From positions 62,001 through 126,000 of the forward strand of contig LLEY01000150.1 of assembly GCA_001414485.1 (NCBI GenBank): 64,000 nt of DNA, read 5' to 3'. A program made the translations under genes and the position numbers. The number at the start of each line of letters is the position of its first letter. Position 1 is the first letter of the stretch. This stretch comes from Calycina herbarum (taxonomy: Eukaryota; Ascomycota; Leotiomycetes; Helotiales; Pezizellaceae). Shown in pieces: positions 46,453 through 59,376 of this stretch. The notes under the pieces are model-generated. The model saw nothing but the letters and a program-made list of their open reading frames with translations. It was not told the origin of the DNA and made no database searches.

Positions 46453-48653
46453 TCAACGATCAACCCTATAATTCCAACTCCAGTGTCCCCTCGGATTCTC
46501 AACAATGCTCTTCCACAGGGCAAAATCTGCTGCGTTAGGTCCATACCGCATCTCCACATAATTTTTCGCCATCTCCGCATACAAAACAGCTTTCTCGTCC
46601 CTCCCAATGGAATTGAATGCCAATGATGCAAATCCAAATGCCATGTCGAAGAAAGCATACAAGTTCAACTCTTGGTAGAGCATGAGTAAACGCTTTGCTT
46701 GGACGCCGGCCTTGGGATTTTCAGAATCCCAATTTCCAAGACTTTCTTGGATGGATTTGATTTGAGCGATTGTCTTATCGGATTTTTCATGCGTGGCGCA
46801 GAGATGACAGGTGCAGGTGAACTTGAAGGCTTTGCGCAGGTGCTCTTGCCTGGTAGCGGCTGGTTGGAAGGGGTTTGTGTCTGTTTCTGATAAGAAAGTG
46901 TGCAAAAGAAGACCCTGGGGGTGGATAATTAAGCGGCTAGGGACTTTTGGTTGTAGCCGGTTGGATCGTGCCTTCTTGACTTGGCCTCTTCCCTCTCAAA
47001 TTGGGAGACAAGACTCGAGGCCACTCCTTCCCTCTCACCAAGACATTGCCACCATGATGAGAGCGAACAAGAAACGAACAAACTAGGCCAGTCCAGAGCA
47101 TACCTAACCCAGCTCGGATTGCCCTTCAGATGCATGGTTTCTTGTTGTAAACAACGATCCATGGCACGGCCATTCTCTGACCAAGTATTCAAATTTCCAA
47201 TCCACCTCTATGCTCACAAAATCAAGAATGGAACAAACTCACAAGAAATAGTAATCTCTTCGTCTACAGCAATAGGTCTGACAGCATGCACATAATGTGT
47301 CAAAGTCTCCGAATCAATATAATATTGCGCACTACCAAAGTCAGTAAAACACCCACACATCCCATCCCATTCCCCCTCTACGTCTCCCAGAACTCCCCTC
47401 CAACGCTGAGGAGGGGAAAAAGAGAGAAATATCAAAGAAACTTACTTTGGAGCGCAATCATGATTCAACCTCGCCGGTTCCAGAAATATAGCAAGATGCA
47501 TCTTCCCACCAACCTGAACCTCGAAGGCATTCGATCTGCAGCAATATGTTAGCTTATTTCTCTTCAAAGTTTTCCCGTCACTGTTTTTTACACAAGACTT
47601 TCAAATCTCTCCAATGTCGATGGCAATGTCGTGGCTTCCCTTCTGGCTGAAGTTGGCAGGTCTGGATCCTCTCAGGACACTGGCCGTTCCTTTCCTCCAT
47701 GCCTATCCACAACGAGTGTGAAGGGAAGGCACGACCCCCAGTCCATATCGCTGTCCCTCCTTTAACCTGACCTCGTCTCAATCGACCTGCCAAAACCACA
47801 GCAAAAATAGAAGGCACGATCTCAAATCCCCATTCCTCAAAAACGAAAAATCCCCATCACGTCCCCTCCTCCAAACACAAGAGAGAAGATAAATCAAGAC
47901 TCACTTCAAAACATCCTGCACCCTCACACTTTCATCCCCCGTTCCTCTGGCAAGCCCCAAATACCGCCCTCTCGTCACACCCCTTAATTGATCAACAGCC
48001 CTACCAAGCACCTCCTCCCCAAACCTCCTCCCCATCTTCCTCTTAGGATTAACAACCAAAACCGGCCTTGATTCCAATATCAATTCTCCTTGTCCCAACT
48101 TCTTTTTAGCCAACATACCAGCACCTCTCCCAGGTAAAAACTTCGTATACCAAACATGATTTCTCTTTCCATCGGTACGGGAGTCAGAACTCCCACTTTG
48201 GAAAGCAGGAAGCTCAGAGAATTCCTGAGCAATAGAAGGGGTAGTGAATATCGAGACCCCCTTCCCATGGTTAAACGTTGTGTTCGTGAAGATGCAGAAT
48301 TCTTCTTCTTCCTCAGTTTCATCCTCCTCCAAACTGGCAGTATCACTCTCGATACAAACAGGCCGATGAGTCCACGGCCCACCCTTATCACCATTCTCAG
48401 GATACAGGTCCACACTCAAAAACCCGCCCCCAAAATCAAGAAGATTTACATCTCCTCCGAGTAAACATATCTGAGGTGCATCAACAAGAGGTATCAGGGC
48501 ACCATTCAAACAATACGATGGGCCCGCGCCCGAGACATATCCCCCAGAAACCGGGGGAATCCAAACAAAGCTGAGAAGGACTAGACACGTGATAAACAAC
48601 CGTCTCAACGAAGCCGCGTGATGCAGAGGCATGAATGAAAAGGAAAGGTACAA
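46453..48653 (-). CDS. SET-domain protein with N-terminal signal sequence
   Basis: Four exons (48653-47905, 47535-47446, 47331-47243, 46880-46453) encode 451 residues. Every junction restores SET-domain sequence. A hydrophobic segment at about 20-38 (L-F-I-T-C-L-V-L-L-S-F-V-W-I-P) looks like a signal peptide or anchor. An alternative start is Met8. The SET core has G-R-G-A-G-M-L-A, then N-H-D-C-A-P-N at 274-280 (cofactor-binding) and I-T-I-S-Y with Tyr310, followed by a C-T-C-H-L-C post-SET-like cluster near 331-336. It should be a SAM-dependent protein methyltransferase of the fungal SET5/SMYD-like group. Two introns are long for this window (369 and 362 bp). Secretory targeting with a SET domain is unusual, and its substrate is unknown. 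Confidence 0.82.
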
Positions 48654-50039
48654 ATAAATATCATGTATGAAGTTGAAGGACCAACAGCCCTTGAGTCCTC
48701 GGAAGGAGATGTAATGTTTTCAGCCCTGCGATGTAAGATTGGCTTATGTCATAGATAGCCGTACCTGGGAAGAGATCGTTCTTGCCCTGGTCAGCGTCTG
48801 AATCAAGATCTACTAAATGATATTATCCCAAATCCCCAGGAGGAGCAAATGTGGCACTCATTCAATTCCATTATCCTAGATACTTTGCCTGATATGATTT
48901 GCTAGATGTTGTCCAGCCCTCCCCAGCTACGTATGCTGAACACTGATGGCCTGATAATATATTACCAACGTTGGGCTTGGAATAGTGAAGGGGAATGATT
49001 TCCTATCTAGAATTCTATGAATTTACTCATTTCAATGCCATCTGACTCCCAAAAAGAAAAATACTCGCGGGCATCTATGCCGCTACTCGAGAACCACAAG
49101 GCATCCCAGCAAGTACAGTAAATCTCTTCAATCGTTCTTACAATTACTCACTCATATAACCATCATAGATATTAGGGGGGATTGCATTTCATTCATCTCA
49201 TCTCTCATCCATCAACTTCATCTTCCTCCCTCCACCTAGAAAACCCCCATACACTCTCCATAGATTTAGGATCACAAAAGAAGAAGGAAGTTCCAAAGTC
49301 TATATGTTCACTTGAACACATATCCAGAAGTAAAACAACCCCTCCTTATCCTTACATATCACTTCCTCTGTGTTCTCAGCGCTCGAATCTGCTGCCTTGC
49401 CTTCCACAAAAACGCATGCCACCAGTTCCATCACAAAGGACCCAAATCGGTCGATCAATGTGTGCGTTACATAACAGGTTCCCTTTCCTCCCTGATTTCC
49501 AATAGCAATTTCTTGCTCCAGCCAAAAGGGTGGGAGAGAACTACATGAAGTTTTGCCGGCGACATGGCTAGAGCCTCTCTTGACTCGTCTCTCGTTCCCA
49601 GGTCACGTCTTCCTGGGATGTCTTTATTCGTAAATGAAAAATGGGGTGGGCGTGATGTAATAAACGGGGTATTGGCGCGGTGCGAAAAGGGGTCGGGGAT
49701 TTTTATACAGATGGTGGGTGTTGTTGGTGCTATAGGTGTTGTGTTTTGCTGCGCCAAGCAGCTTCTGGTGATTCGTTTAAATTCTCGTCGACTTCGCGGG
49801 AACCAGATCTCCTGGATGTTGGGGGTGTTGATTTAACAAACAATTGTGGTGATTATAAGTAGTAAAAGCAGAAACTCCGCCGATCGAGGACAAGACCCCT
49901 CATATGTCGGCTATGAAAAAATTTAACGAAGAAAGCAATCAGGTCCCCCTTGGCTCTATGTGTAGACGTATTGCGCCGACCCTAGAGTGAGGATATTAAA
50001 AGTAATAATCGTGGACGCGTATGATCAAAGAAATCATGA
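48654..50039. other. Intergenic, SET gene promoter and importin 3' region
   Basis: About 1.4 kb. Plus-strand frames at 49182-49836 have no domains. Nothing supported. Confidence 0.5.
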
Positions 50040-53000
50040 TCAAGTTTGTTGAACTCCTTGGATGCCACCAATTTGTCGCTTGACTTGCTCGCGGGCCCAT
50101 CGTGCGGTATCGGTGGTTCGGGTTTGGAAATCACGGTTTGATCTAGTGTCCTTGATCATGGTGGTCAACCAGTCAGATCTATAGAAACCAGCAAATTCTC
50201 CATTTGGGAAAGCATCGGCAAGGTCACTAAATTTATATTAGCATTGTAAATGAGTCAGTCGGACAACGAAGGCACATACCCAATAACACCCATCGTAGAT
50301 CTCATGAGAGCATCACTTCTATTTTGGTCGAGCCAGACAGTGTTGAGAAGAGTGAAAATAGACTCCACATATGGCGTTAGGAGAGCAGCTATATCATGGT
50401 CAGTGAATGCATAAAATATGAGTATCGAAATACTTACTCTTTCCGTCGGACTTCATAGCACCAATGATTCCACCCCAAGCATCCATGATACCTTCGCGCA
50501 ATGAGATAACGTAGTCGAACATCTCATAGGTTCCTTCTGGAGTTGCTTGAACACCACCGGCCTGTTGGAGAACTTGGGCAACAACGGAAAGATATGTCTC
50601 AAAGTGACCACCGATCGCACCAGCAATATCTCCAAAGCATTGAATAATTGCAGGCTTAAACTGGTTGGCAAGAGCCGTGCTCTAGGAGGAAGGTTAGCAA
50701 TCAAGGTCAGATGAATTGTTGAGCGGGAGAAGGAGGATCGTTTTTTAGTTTCGAGGGGAATTGGCTGGTGAAAATAACATACCCGCAAGTTGTTTAGCAA
50801 AGAGTTCATGAATGCATCACAGTATGGCTGGCATAGAGGACCTAATGAACGAGTGATATCACTAACGAGACCAATCGCCATTGAGCATAGAGCAGGCTCC
50901 TCTTGGTTGTTGAGGGCATTGTAGAGGAATGGCGAGAATGATTCCATGTATGGGGCAAATCCATCCTCGAGTGCATTGGCCAGAGCGCTGACGGTTGCAA
51001 AGATGGCATCGGGAACGCTAGACTTAGGGCCAGCAGTAGAAAGCATCTGCAACAAGACACCCATGATTCGGTCGGATTGTGGGCGGATCTCCATTTCGAG
51101 ACGTTGGATGATTGCAAGGAGGACAGTGCACAAGCTGGTTTGAATCTCTTCAAGGGTAATCTTGTCCTCGACACTGACAACCTGGCTCTGAAGTGGGATG
51201 GTATCCTCCAAACGCTTGAGGATGACTTCTGAGAGAGAAGCTACTGAACCTAAGCTATCATTTGCAGCATTTTGGACAAAGGTGTTGAGAACTTCATAGG
51301 CAGCAGTGCGGAGTTGGTTGTCTGCATCAGGTCTCTCGGTGACCTGGAGAAGACGAGAGATGCTCTCATTGAAATGAGGTGTGAGAGCGTTCTGTTGGCA
51401 GCCAATGTCACCAGAGAAACGCTCAGCAAGGTTCATCAAAGCCCAACAGCATGAGCCTGCCATCTTTGGGCTGCTAATGAGACCCTCAAAGAGAGATGCA
51501 ATGAGCTTTGGGAGGTGGACTTCAGGGTCAATTGCCTCGGAGCAGGCCTCGGTGATACGACCAAGAGCATATGCAGTCGAGTCCTTGACGTGGATGACCT
51601 TGTCATCCATCATGCTAATGATGACTGGAAGAGCTTGCTTGACAATTGGCTCAATGGTCTTGTCGTCGGGTCCTTCCATGATGGCACCAAAAGCAGAAAC
51701 GGCAGCATCTCTGTTGTGCCAATCCTCGGAGCGCAAGTTGGCCTCGACGAATGACAGAACTGGCTGAATGATTGCACCACCAACTGCTTGAGAATAAAGT
51801 TGCAGACATTGGTATGCAGCACGAGAAATGTTATACTCGTCATCAGCGGCATCCTCATCTTGTTTGGTAAGAAGTGTTAACAAAACTGGAACAACTTCAT
51901 TGGTTGCAACGGCACCGAAGTGGAAGATCTGTCGCATTTCTTCGGGTCTCTCAAGCTAGGAATTAGATTAGCAAGGTTCGACACTAACGAGAGGCCGTCA
52001 CATACCTGAGCGTTATCATCCTCAATTGCGATTTCCTCTTCGCAAACCGTGCTCCAGAATTCAACAGCAAGCTTAGCGACATCTTCCTCTTCGCTCTTCA
52101 TACCCATGATGGTAAGACCGAAAAGAGCCTTCTCCATGTAAAAGCGCATCAACTCGTAGTACAAGGACATGATTCTGTTCAAGCATCCAAAAGCCCCCTG
52201 TTGTATCCGAGAATCCGGAGCTTGTGTAGCCTCGCAGATAACCTGCATAATATAATTTCGCTCGCCTTCATTCTTAAAGTTGCTATCCACAAACTCGAGC
52301 GAGTCACCGAGGGCGTAAATGGCGGCAAGACGAACTTCGGGGTTTGGCTCCTCCTTTCGCGCACCCTGGACAACAGCGGTCAAGATAGCATTGGAGTGCT
52401 GGATGAGGCTCATTCGCAGGTGGTCATCAGGACTCTCGCAGATAAAGCCAATGGTCGTCAGTGACGATTGTTTCAGGTGGTCGCCGCCCTCGCCAACATT
52501 TCGAACCAAGCTGGGCATCAACTCTGGCCATTGATCGTTTGGAAGCTCGATAGCCGCGATCGAGGCAACGACTTGTGCGGCAGCCTGACCAGCCTGTGAT
52601 GTGTTGGAAGCCAGAGTCTGAAGAGTCAACTCCTTGACGCGCTTCTTCGTATCCGGGTCTAACTGGATCCATTTTGCATTCAATTCTTGCAGCCTAGCAA
52701 ATTCGCGTGCAGTAAAGGCGTTCTTGAGGGCAATACCAGCGGCAGCTCGAACAGGACCTTGGGCGTCCTCGTTTGCAAGCTCTTGCACGAGGGTGACGAG
52801 GTATCCGGCCTAGAAAAGCAGGGAGGGTTAGCTGTGGTGCTTGGGCGAGGCAGATGTGCGGTCAAGGAGGGCAACCTACGAAATTTGACTCGGCGGCATG
52901 CGTGAGTTGCTGTTCAGCGGCATTTCGAATCGTCGCATCTGCAGGTTGTTAGCAGCCGTATGCCTCCAGGTTTGCGTGTTATAGCCATAGAGGCCGAGGC

Positions 53001-53054
53001 GCGAGGGAGCTGACCTGGGGAGAAGGTGTTCAAGAGCACCGAGTTGACGTCCAT
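50040..53054 (-). CDS. KAP95: Importin subunit beta-1 (karyopherin beta, Kap95)
   Basis: Seven exons (53054-53015, 52938-52880, 52809-52006, 51955-50783, 50681-50438, 50388-50280, 50226-50040) encode 871 residues, close to yeast Kap95 (861). The N terminus (M-D-V-N-S-V-L-L-N-T-F-S-P-D-A) and HEAT repeats throughout match the family, for instance A-G-I-A-L-K-N-A-F near residue 50 and S-L-T-T-I-G-F-I-C-E-S. The W-A-R-E-Q-V-K-R-Q motif lies near the C terminus. The protein binds importin alpha or cargo in the cytosol and carries it through the nuclear pore, releasing it on Ran-GTP. Essential housekeeping gene. Introns are 49-101 bp, with the two 5' introns after very short exons. A pyrimidine-rich promoter lies upstream in the 0.8 kb before the Leu4 gene end. 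Confidence 0.95.
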
Positions 53055-53872
53055 ATTCGCGATTCACAGCCGGTGCGCTGTGTGTGCAGAGCGTGTATTT
53101 GTGTGTAAGTGTGTGATCTGGCAGATGGCAAGAGCTGTCAATCTGCGGTGTAAATGTGGTCTTGGGTAGACGTTGGTTTGTGGTGCAGATGGGTAGGGAG
53201 GGGGGTGTTGTGGGTGAAGTCTTGAAGGACAGTCGGACTCTCTTTCAGAAGCGAATTTCTGACAGGCGGGTTGTCCAAGGCTGTTGTTTATGCTAGGCTT
53301 CGTAGATGGGCTTCGTAGACAGACAGACAGCTGCAGGACGATTGTGCAGTGACCGAAACTCGTGTTCAAGAGGAGCCGAAGAGAGGGGGTGACTTGACAA
53401 AGGAGCGTAGAGTAAGATGCAGACGAGAAGACGAAATGCTTTCTGTGATTGGATTTTCAAGATTTAACTTGTTGATTCCTTCCCTCTCCAAAGCATTCCC
53501 TCTTAGCGCCAATTCACTGTGGCTTTTCCAAAATATTGCCCCACTTCTTTCCGTCACGTGTCAAGCAAATTTCACAAGATTGATTTCCCCTGAGTTGAGT
53601 GAGCGCCCTTCAGGGGCTTTCTACTGAGTCAAGTAGAAAGTAATTTGTTCTGCCCTTGGGCAGGTTCACTTGATTTTGTTTTCATTCATTACCAGCAATC
53701 TGTATTTACTTTTTTCAAATCCCCAACCTTTGATGACGATGCCACCCAAACAAGTCAAAAGGCTGAAACTACCCCTCCATCATCCCCCATGGCTCGTCCC
53801 GCACCCCGCAATGCCCACTGTAGGGAAAAAAATAATGCCATGTGAAGTTATCACGGACTTTTAAGACTCCCT
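53055..53872. other. Intergenic: importin promoter and Leu4 3' region
   Basis: About 0.8 kb. Frames here (53349-53864) are low-complexity and have no domain. Contains the 5' leader of the importin gene. Nothing else supported. Confidence 0.55.
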
Positions 53873-55974
53873 TTACATCCCATTCGCTTTTGCCTCGAGA
53901 ACACTAACAACACTTGATGCATCCGGCCCGCTGACGGGAGCGCCGTTTGGCTTCGGGATGGAAAGACCTCCATTACTTCTTGGGCTTCCGTTAATATTTA
54001 AATCTTGGCTCAGGGTAGGACCGTGTTTGCCTCGGAGCAACAATGGGGTAGTTGGTCTGGTCGTGATGAACTATTGCAAAATTAGTAAGAGAGTTTTCAT
54101 ATTTTTATTTCTATACTCACATTGCTTGCAGCGCTCAAAAGGGCGATGAGAGAACTCTGCACCACATCCTCGTGAACTCCCACTCCCCAAACCTTCTGAT
54201 TCGAACCTGCAGCGGTACACTCAACATATGATGCGGCTTTGGAATCTCGGCCTGCTCCAATAGAGTGCTCTACATAATTCGCGACATCTAACTCTATACC
54301 AGTGGACGATAAAGCGTTAGCTAAACTCGAGATCGGACCATTACCATTGCCTTTGAGCGGGTGTTCTTGTCCGTCAATGGAGATGACTCCCTCGAATATC
54401 CTCTGGAGGTTCTTCGTGTCTTGTGTCTTACCAGGTTGTGGAGGCGCTGGTGACACGGATCGATCAGTGGTAATGCTGTAATCGACTAACGTGAATCTTG
54501 GATTTTCTTTGAGGAAGTATGTCTTTTCAAATAAATCTTGGATTTCGGTAGAGAGGAGCTCGCGGCCAACTGCATCTGCCTGTTTTTGAACGATTTTGCT
54601 GAATGCGACTTGTAAACCACGAGGTAAATCGAGCTCGAGGTTGCGGAGAATGATCCAAGCTGCTCCGCCTTTTCCACTTTGAGAGTTGACTCGGATGATG
54701 GCTTCGTAAGTTCTTCCAATATCCTGGGGATCGAGAGGGAGGTATGGAAGCTGCCATTTGTCCTCGTCTGTTGCTCCCTCCTTCTTGCGTACCTGGAAAC
54801 CCTTCTTGATGGCATCCTGATGAGAACCGCTGAAAGCGCATACAACGAGGGAGCCGCCATATGGTGCTCGAGGGTGGACTGGGATTTTGTTGCTGACTTC
54901 TACCACATCAATGACCCGATTCAAATCCGAGAAATCAATACCTGGGTGGATACCCTGTGTGTAAAGGTTCAAAGCAAGGGTGACGAGATCAACATTTCCA
55001 GTTCTCTCGCCATTACCAAAGAGACACCCCTCAACTCTGTCAGCTCCTGCCATCTGTGCCAATTCCGCTGCTGCGACTGCGCAACCTCGGTCGTTATGTG
55101 GGTGGAGGGATACGCAAATCTTCTCTCGTTCTGTCATATTCTTGCAAAAGTATTCGATTTGGTCAGCGTAAACATTGGGTGTAGACATCTCGACCGTCGC
55201 AGGAAGGTTGAAGATAATTGGGTTTTCGACTGTAGGTCCCCAGGCTTCCTTAACAGCCTCACAAATTCGAATAACAAATTCCGGTCTAGAGTCCGAGAAA
55301 GTCTCTGGACTGAATTCGAATGCCCATTCTGTACCCGCCTGCGAAGGATCATCTTTTGTGATAGATCGTGCATATTTGGTACATTTGACTGCCAATTCCA
55401 CATTCTGGTCCTCCGTCATGCCAAACACTATCCGCTGGAAGCATTCGCTCGTCGCAATATATATGTGTAGGAGGGCCTTTTTGGCGCCTTTGAGGGATTC
55501 GACTGTGCGCTTGATGAGTTCTTCTCGGCATGGGGAAAGGACTTGGAGCCAGACGTCGTCAGGGGTTGCTCCTGGAGTTTCGACAAGGCGTCTCGTGAAA
55601 TCGAAATCCGTCTGCGAGGCTGAGGGGAAAGAAACCTCAATTTCTTTGTAGCCAAGTTCCACCAACATCTGAAAATACTTCCATTTCTGTTCACCGTCCT
55701 GTATTGAATAAATTAGCCTCTGTGATTCCTCGCAATTGCCCTTCGCGTATCGCATACCATGGGGTCTACCAAACTCTGGTTCCCATCGCGCAAATCGGTA
55801 GAAAGCCATCGTGGGGGCTTGTCAATGGTCTTTCCAGGCCATTGTCTATCTGCGAGCTGAAGAGGGGGAAAGCGCTTGTACTTCTTCGACGGATCCTGAA
55901 GCCTTGAGAAACAAAAAGTCAGAATGGTATTATGTAGAGGTGACGAGGCGCAAAGGAATTTCATACATGGGCAT
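53873..55974 (-). CDS. LEU4: 2-isopropylmalate synthase
   Basis: Four exons (55974-55967, 55902-55758, 55698-54121, 54070-53873) encode 642 residues. The N terminus [12 protein letters not shown] is assembled from an 8-nt first exon and exon 2. Motifs: [10 protein letters not shown] (catalytic site of the HMGL-like barrel), H-P-H-N-D-R-G (metal ligands), G-N-G-E-R-T-G-N, and the C-terminal LeuA regulatory domain with F-E-G-V-I-S-I-D-G and K-G-N-G-N-G-P. It condenses acetyl-CoA with 2-ketoisovalerate as the first committed step of leucine synthesis, in mitochondria and/or cytosol, and is usually leucine-feedback-inhibited. Length is normal. The last exon is a 65-residue polar tail. I did not find a Leu3 site. 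Confidence 0.94.
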
Positions 55975-57751
55975 CTTGAAGCGCGGGGTCGCAGCGGACG
56001 GGGGATTTCCTAGGGGATCGGATTTTGTTTTTTGGGCTGTCGCTCCGAGAATCGGAAGAGTGATGATTCAGATACAGTATCAGTTGTAGGAAGATGTTCA
56101 GTATATGGTCACAAGAATAAGTGAATTCTCGCAGTATAGCAATTGGAAGACTAAAGTCCTGCGGTACTGGTAGAATTTAATAGGTTGAGTGAGTCAAGGT
56201 GCTGCTGAAGAAAAAGAGTCACACAGTAGAGGGGAAGGCCATGGCCCTGGATGGGCAAAGAAAAATGGGCTTTCCCCCTTTCGCCCCGCATTCCTTTCAA
56301 TTTTCGGGGCCACCTCAAAATTTGGGTATTTCATGACAACAAGGCGTACTTGTACATGAGGTGACATTGGTATCCGCCCTGCCATACAATAGGTAACAGT
56401 CGTGGCAGCCAAGTCCCAGGTATATATATTACCATGATTTTCGACATGCATCCCCATCAAATTATTTTCTCAACTTCGGTCAGCGAATAGGATCAAGGGC
56501 CAAAATTGCCTACTAGTACTTGAGCTTGCCAGCACTACTAGTAACGCTGCACCTCTCGGCAGCACTTTCCGACTTCAAAATAGGAGGAACTCTGGGAACT
56601 CTAGGAACTCTGGGAACTCTTCGCCTGATTAGAAATCCATCATACTTTCCCTCACTCCCTGCGAACTTCCTTTTCCCCAGGAAGAAGATCCTGTGGGTTC
56701 AAGGTGAGTTGCTCGAGTCTACTTCCAGGACTCTCTCAGCCCTCGAAAGCCTCGTCGGTTTCACAGTCTTGAAGGAAAGGACTCTTCATTGTACAAGTTC
56801 TAGAATGATCAAATACTATACACCAAGGGTATTTCGAAATTCAGGTCGAGATAAGATAATCGGGCATTACTCTGCCAGCACCTTCTCTCACTTCGCTTGT
56901 ATGAAACTCTCTAGAACATTTCAACGTAGTATTTATGAGGACCTAGGAGAATTGGAAACTCCTTCTAATAGCTCTCGAACAATAGTCGGGAAATAAGGTA
57001 TTCGCAGAGCAATTCTCGTTTCTCTTACTAAGGTACTGGACGCAAGTACACTCTCTCGAGGGAAAAAGAAGGTCCGACCTTCTCGAATTCTGACGTCTCC
57101 TCTTGACCTTGACGAAAAAGCTTGGAAACCCAGATCGTGTCTTAGGAATGTAGATGGCGATGCCGACTGTTCTTCGGAATTTTTTGGAGAATATTTAAGG
57201 CTAGGTAATGTCAAATGTCCCCAGTTTTGATGGACTTTAGGGGCTGGCAAGGGCCGTCGAGGTGCACCAGTATCCCGATGTACCCGGTCCAGTTACAAGT
57301 CCTTACAAAGTAAACGAAATTATCCAAGAATTTTGAAGTATTAAACTTTTCTAAACTCTTCTAGGTCACTATATATTAATTGTTTTAGGACTTCTAGGTT
57401 AATAATTCTCAATGGATAGTGTTCACTTGCACCCAAAATATGGTGAAGTTATCAGATAAACCGACTTGGTATTTGATTTCAGTATCAAAAGAGCTTCCTA
57501 GATGTTTTTGTTCACCTAGACATTTCTAGAAAAGATTTGAGACTATCTGTACAAGCAGCTCCTGAAATCATGTCCGTAGTTCTCCTGAAGTTGTTTAATC
57601 GACCAGCTGAGCTGTATTTCCTAGCCTTCCTCTTTGATATCTGCGTTTACAGATGGCTCACGCCCGTGGGGGTGCCTCCGCACTTCTGCATGTGTTCTAC
57701 CATCAATTCGACGGAGTCGGACACAATACTTATGACAGTTCTCTTCTCCTT
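55975..57751. other. Intergenic, Leu4 promoter side
   Basis: About 1.8 kb. The Leu4 promoter lies right of 55974. No domain is seen in the short frames. It holds a four-copy 9-bp tandem repeat (56585-56620) and an AT-rich stretch at 57300-57420. Confidence 0.5.
56585..56620. repeat. Four tandem copies of (A/G)GGAACTCT
   Basis: Exact 9-bp units alternating AGG and GGG starts, 36 bp in all. A minisatellite-type array. Confidence 0.9.
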
Positions 57752-58603
57752 CTATTCTTTTAAAGGGTCATCGCACATTGGGCACACCTCACTCTCCCCT
57801 AATTGAGCATTTCGTAAAGTCTGGACCAACATGTACAAGCAATGTGGCTTGCTAGTCACCTCTTCAGGAAGCTGTTTCCATTCCTCATATCTGTGGCTAG
57901 CAAACGAATGATCACAATCAGAAAATGTATTATTCCAAATCTTGAATAAGTACGGCTGGTGATCTGGCTGGAGAACAGCTGTGAAGATACCCTCTGTTTC
58001 AAGACCGGAATGCAAGATGCCCCGCATGTAGTCGTAAGTATACTAACGAGGATCTGGTGCTTTTGCAGCAGAGAACTGGGTGGTGAGTAATGGCGATCGA
58101 TCTCCAATAGCTTCATAAGAATCGCTGGTGGGATTTCGTGCCTTGGGCAATGGCTGTGTTCCCTTAACTTCACTGGGCGGTGAAGGTAAACGTAGCGGTG
58201 CTTTCGTAGCATCAGAGGAACTGCAGGTTAGATTTTGTGTACTTAGTGATGACGGTGGACCTTGTTGTGATCCCGCAGCATCTTGAGACTCGCCGGTGAT
58301 CTTTCGTCGTTTAGGTGCTGCCCTTTGTCGTTTGATATGCTTCCTCAGCGTAATTTCTTCTCGCTTCAAGCCAGTGACGCTCGCCTCAAGTCTCTTGATG
58401 TCACTTTCGACGTCCGCCTTCTTTGCCTTCATTTCCTCGATCCCGAAAGACATGCGTTTTGCCATCTAGAAACGGTTAGAGATGTTCGGAGACCGAGTAG
58501 AAAGCTCGCATACCCTTGATATCCTGACATTTACCTCTACTCCCAGTTCCTCCAACTCGCGCACATTGTGCCTCATTTCGTCATAGACGTCGTCGGCATC
58601 CAT
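57752..58603 (-). CDS. Coiled-coil protein with C-terminal Cys/His cluster
   Basis: Three exons (58603-58535, 58465-58048, 57993-57752) encode 242 residues. Introns are 69 and 54 bp with GT...AG ends. Residues about 1-75 are a charged helix suited to a coiled coil (E-E-M-K-A-K-K-A-D-V-E, I-K-R-L-E-A). Then comes a basic patch (K-R-Q-R-A-A-P-K-R-R-K), a possible nuclear signal, and a Ser/Pro-rich linker. The last 80 residues form a compact domain with D-C-D-H-S-F near its start, P-H-C-L-Y-M-L in the middle and C-P-M-C-D-D at the end, which may bind zinc. I recognise no family. The C-terminal domain has some likeness to fungal Cys-rich modules. Nuclear location is inference. No signal peptide. 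Confidence 0.65.
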
Positions 58604-59376
58604 TTTGATATTAGTGGGGTTGGATGTTGTCTTGGAGAGACCAGGGTCGTGAATTTGGAGATTACGCCGGTAACGTGATACCGATTCGTTGTTCTTGCTG
58701 AGAATAGGTGTTAGTTTGATATTAACTAAGATAAAATAGTGGGGAGCCGGTATTTCTTAGTTCAACTGTCTGTGAGTCACTGCCGTGACCGTTGTAAACT
58801 AGCGTCCGATTGTCGGGGAAAATCAAGTTATTTATTCACTCCTTTCGTGTAATTTATTCTTCTACCTGTATCATCTAGTGTATCTCCTACACAGGATTGA
58901 TGCTACATATAACACAGACTCAAACAGTACCCGATGTTAACTAATTTTGAGTAGGTTTCTAAGCGCGCGGGATGCTATCGGGAGTCGGAATAATATCACC
59001 AAAAGAATGTCTTGGTTGAAAAGCGGGCTACAAAATCTACGCTTGAGCTAGAATCTTTGTGATCGCCGATTTAAGTGCTAGAAACCGTTGATATGGTAGT
59101 CGAATTTTTGGGTCATAATTATGCTAAGCTGGAAATAAGCGAGTGGTTGCAACCCCTTAGCTTACTGTCGAATTTTTGGGTCATAATTATGCTAAGCTGG
59201 AAATAAGCGAGTGATTGCAACCCCTTAGCTTACTGTACGAAATGAATAAAAGCCCCTCTCTGCCCTTCTCAAATTTGATTTTCAATTAAAAACATAATCA
59301 TTACTTCTTCGAGTCTTTATACACCATCAATACTCAAATTACTCTCAGCCGATCCTTCGATCCCCAACCCACAAAA
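58604..59376. other. Intergenic, divergent promoters with tandem duplication
   Basis: About 770 bases between divergent genes. It contains the two-copy 68-bp tandem repeat (59099-59234) and an AATAAAAG TATA-like box at about 59245-59252, upstream of the dsRBD-like gene. Confidence 0.6.
59099..59234. repeat. Two tandem copies of a 68-bp promoter unit
   Basis: 59099-59166 and 59167-59234 are identical except for one A/G difference (GTGGTTG against GTGATTG). Each unit contains GCTAAG and CTTAGC separated by about 26 bases, which can form a hairpin. The array ends 142 bp before the next start codon. Confidence 0.9.

Noticed and set aside
46929..47192. 87-codon frame inside the long third intron of the SET gene
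   Set aside because: The SET frame is restored only when this is intron. The frame has no domain, though an alternative exon is not excluded.
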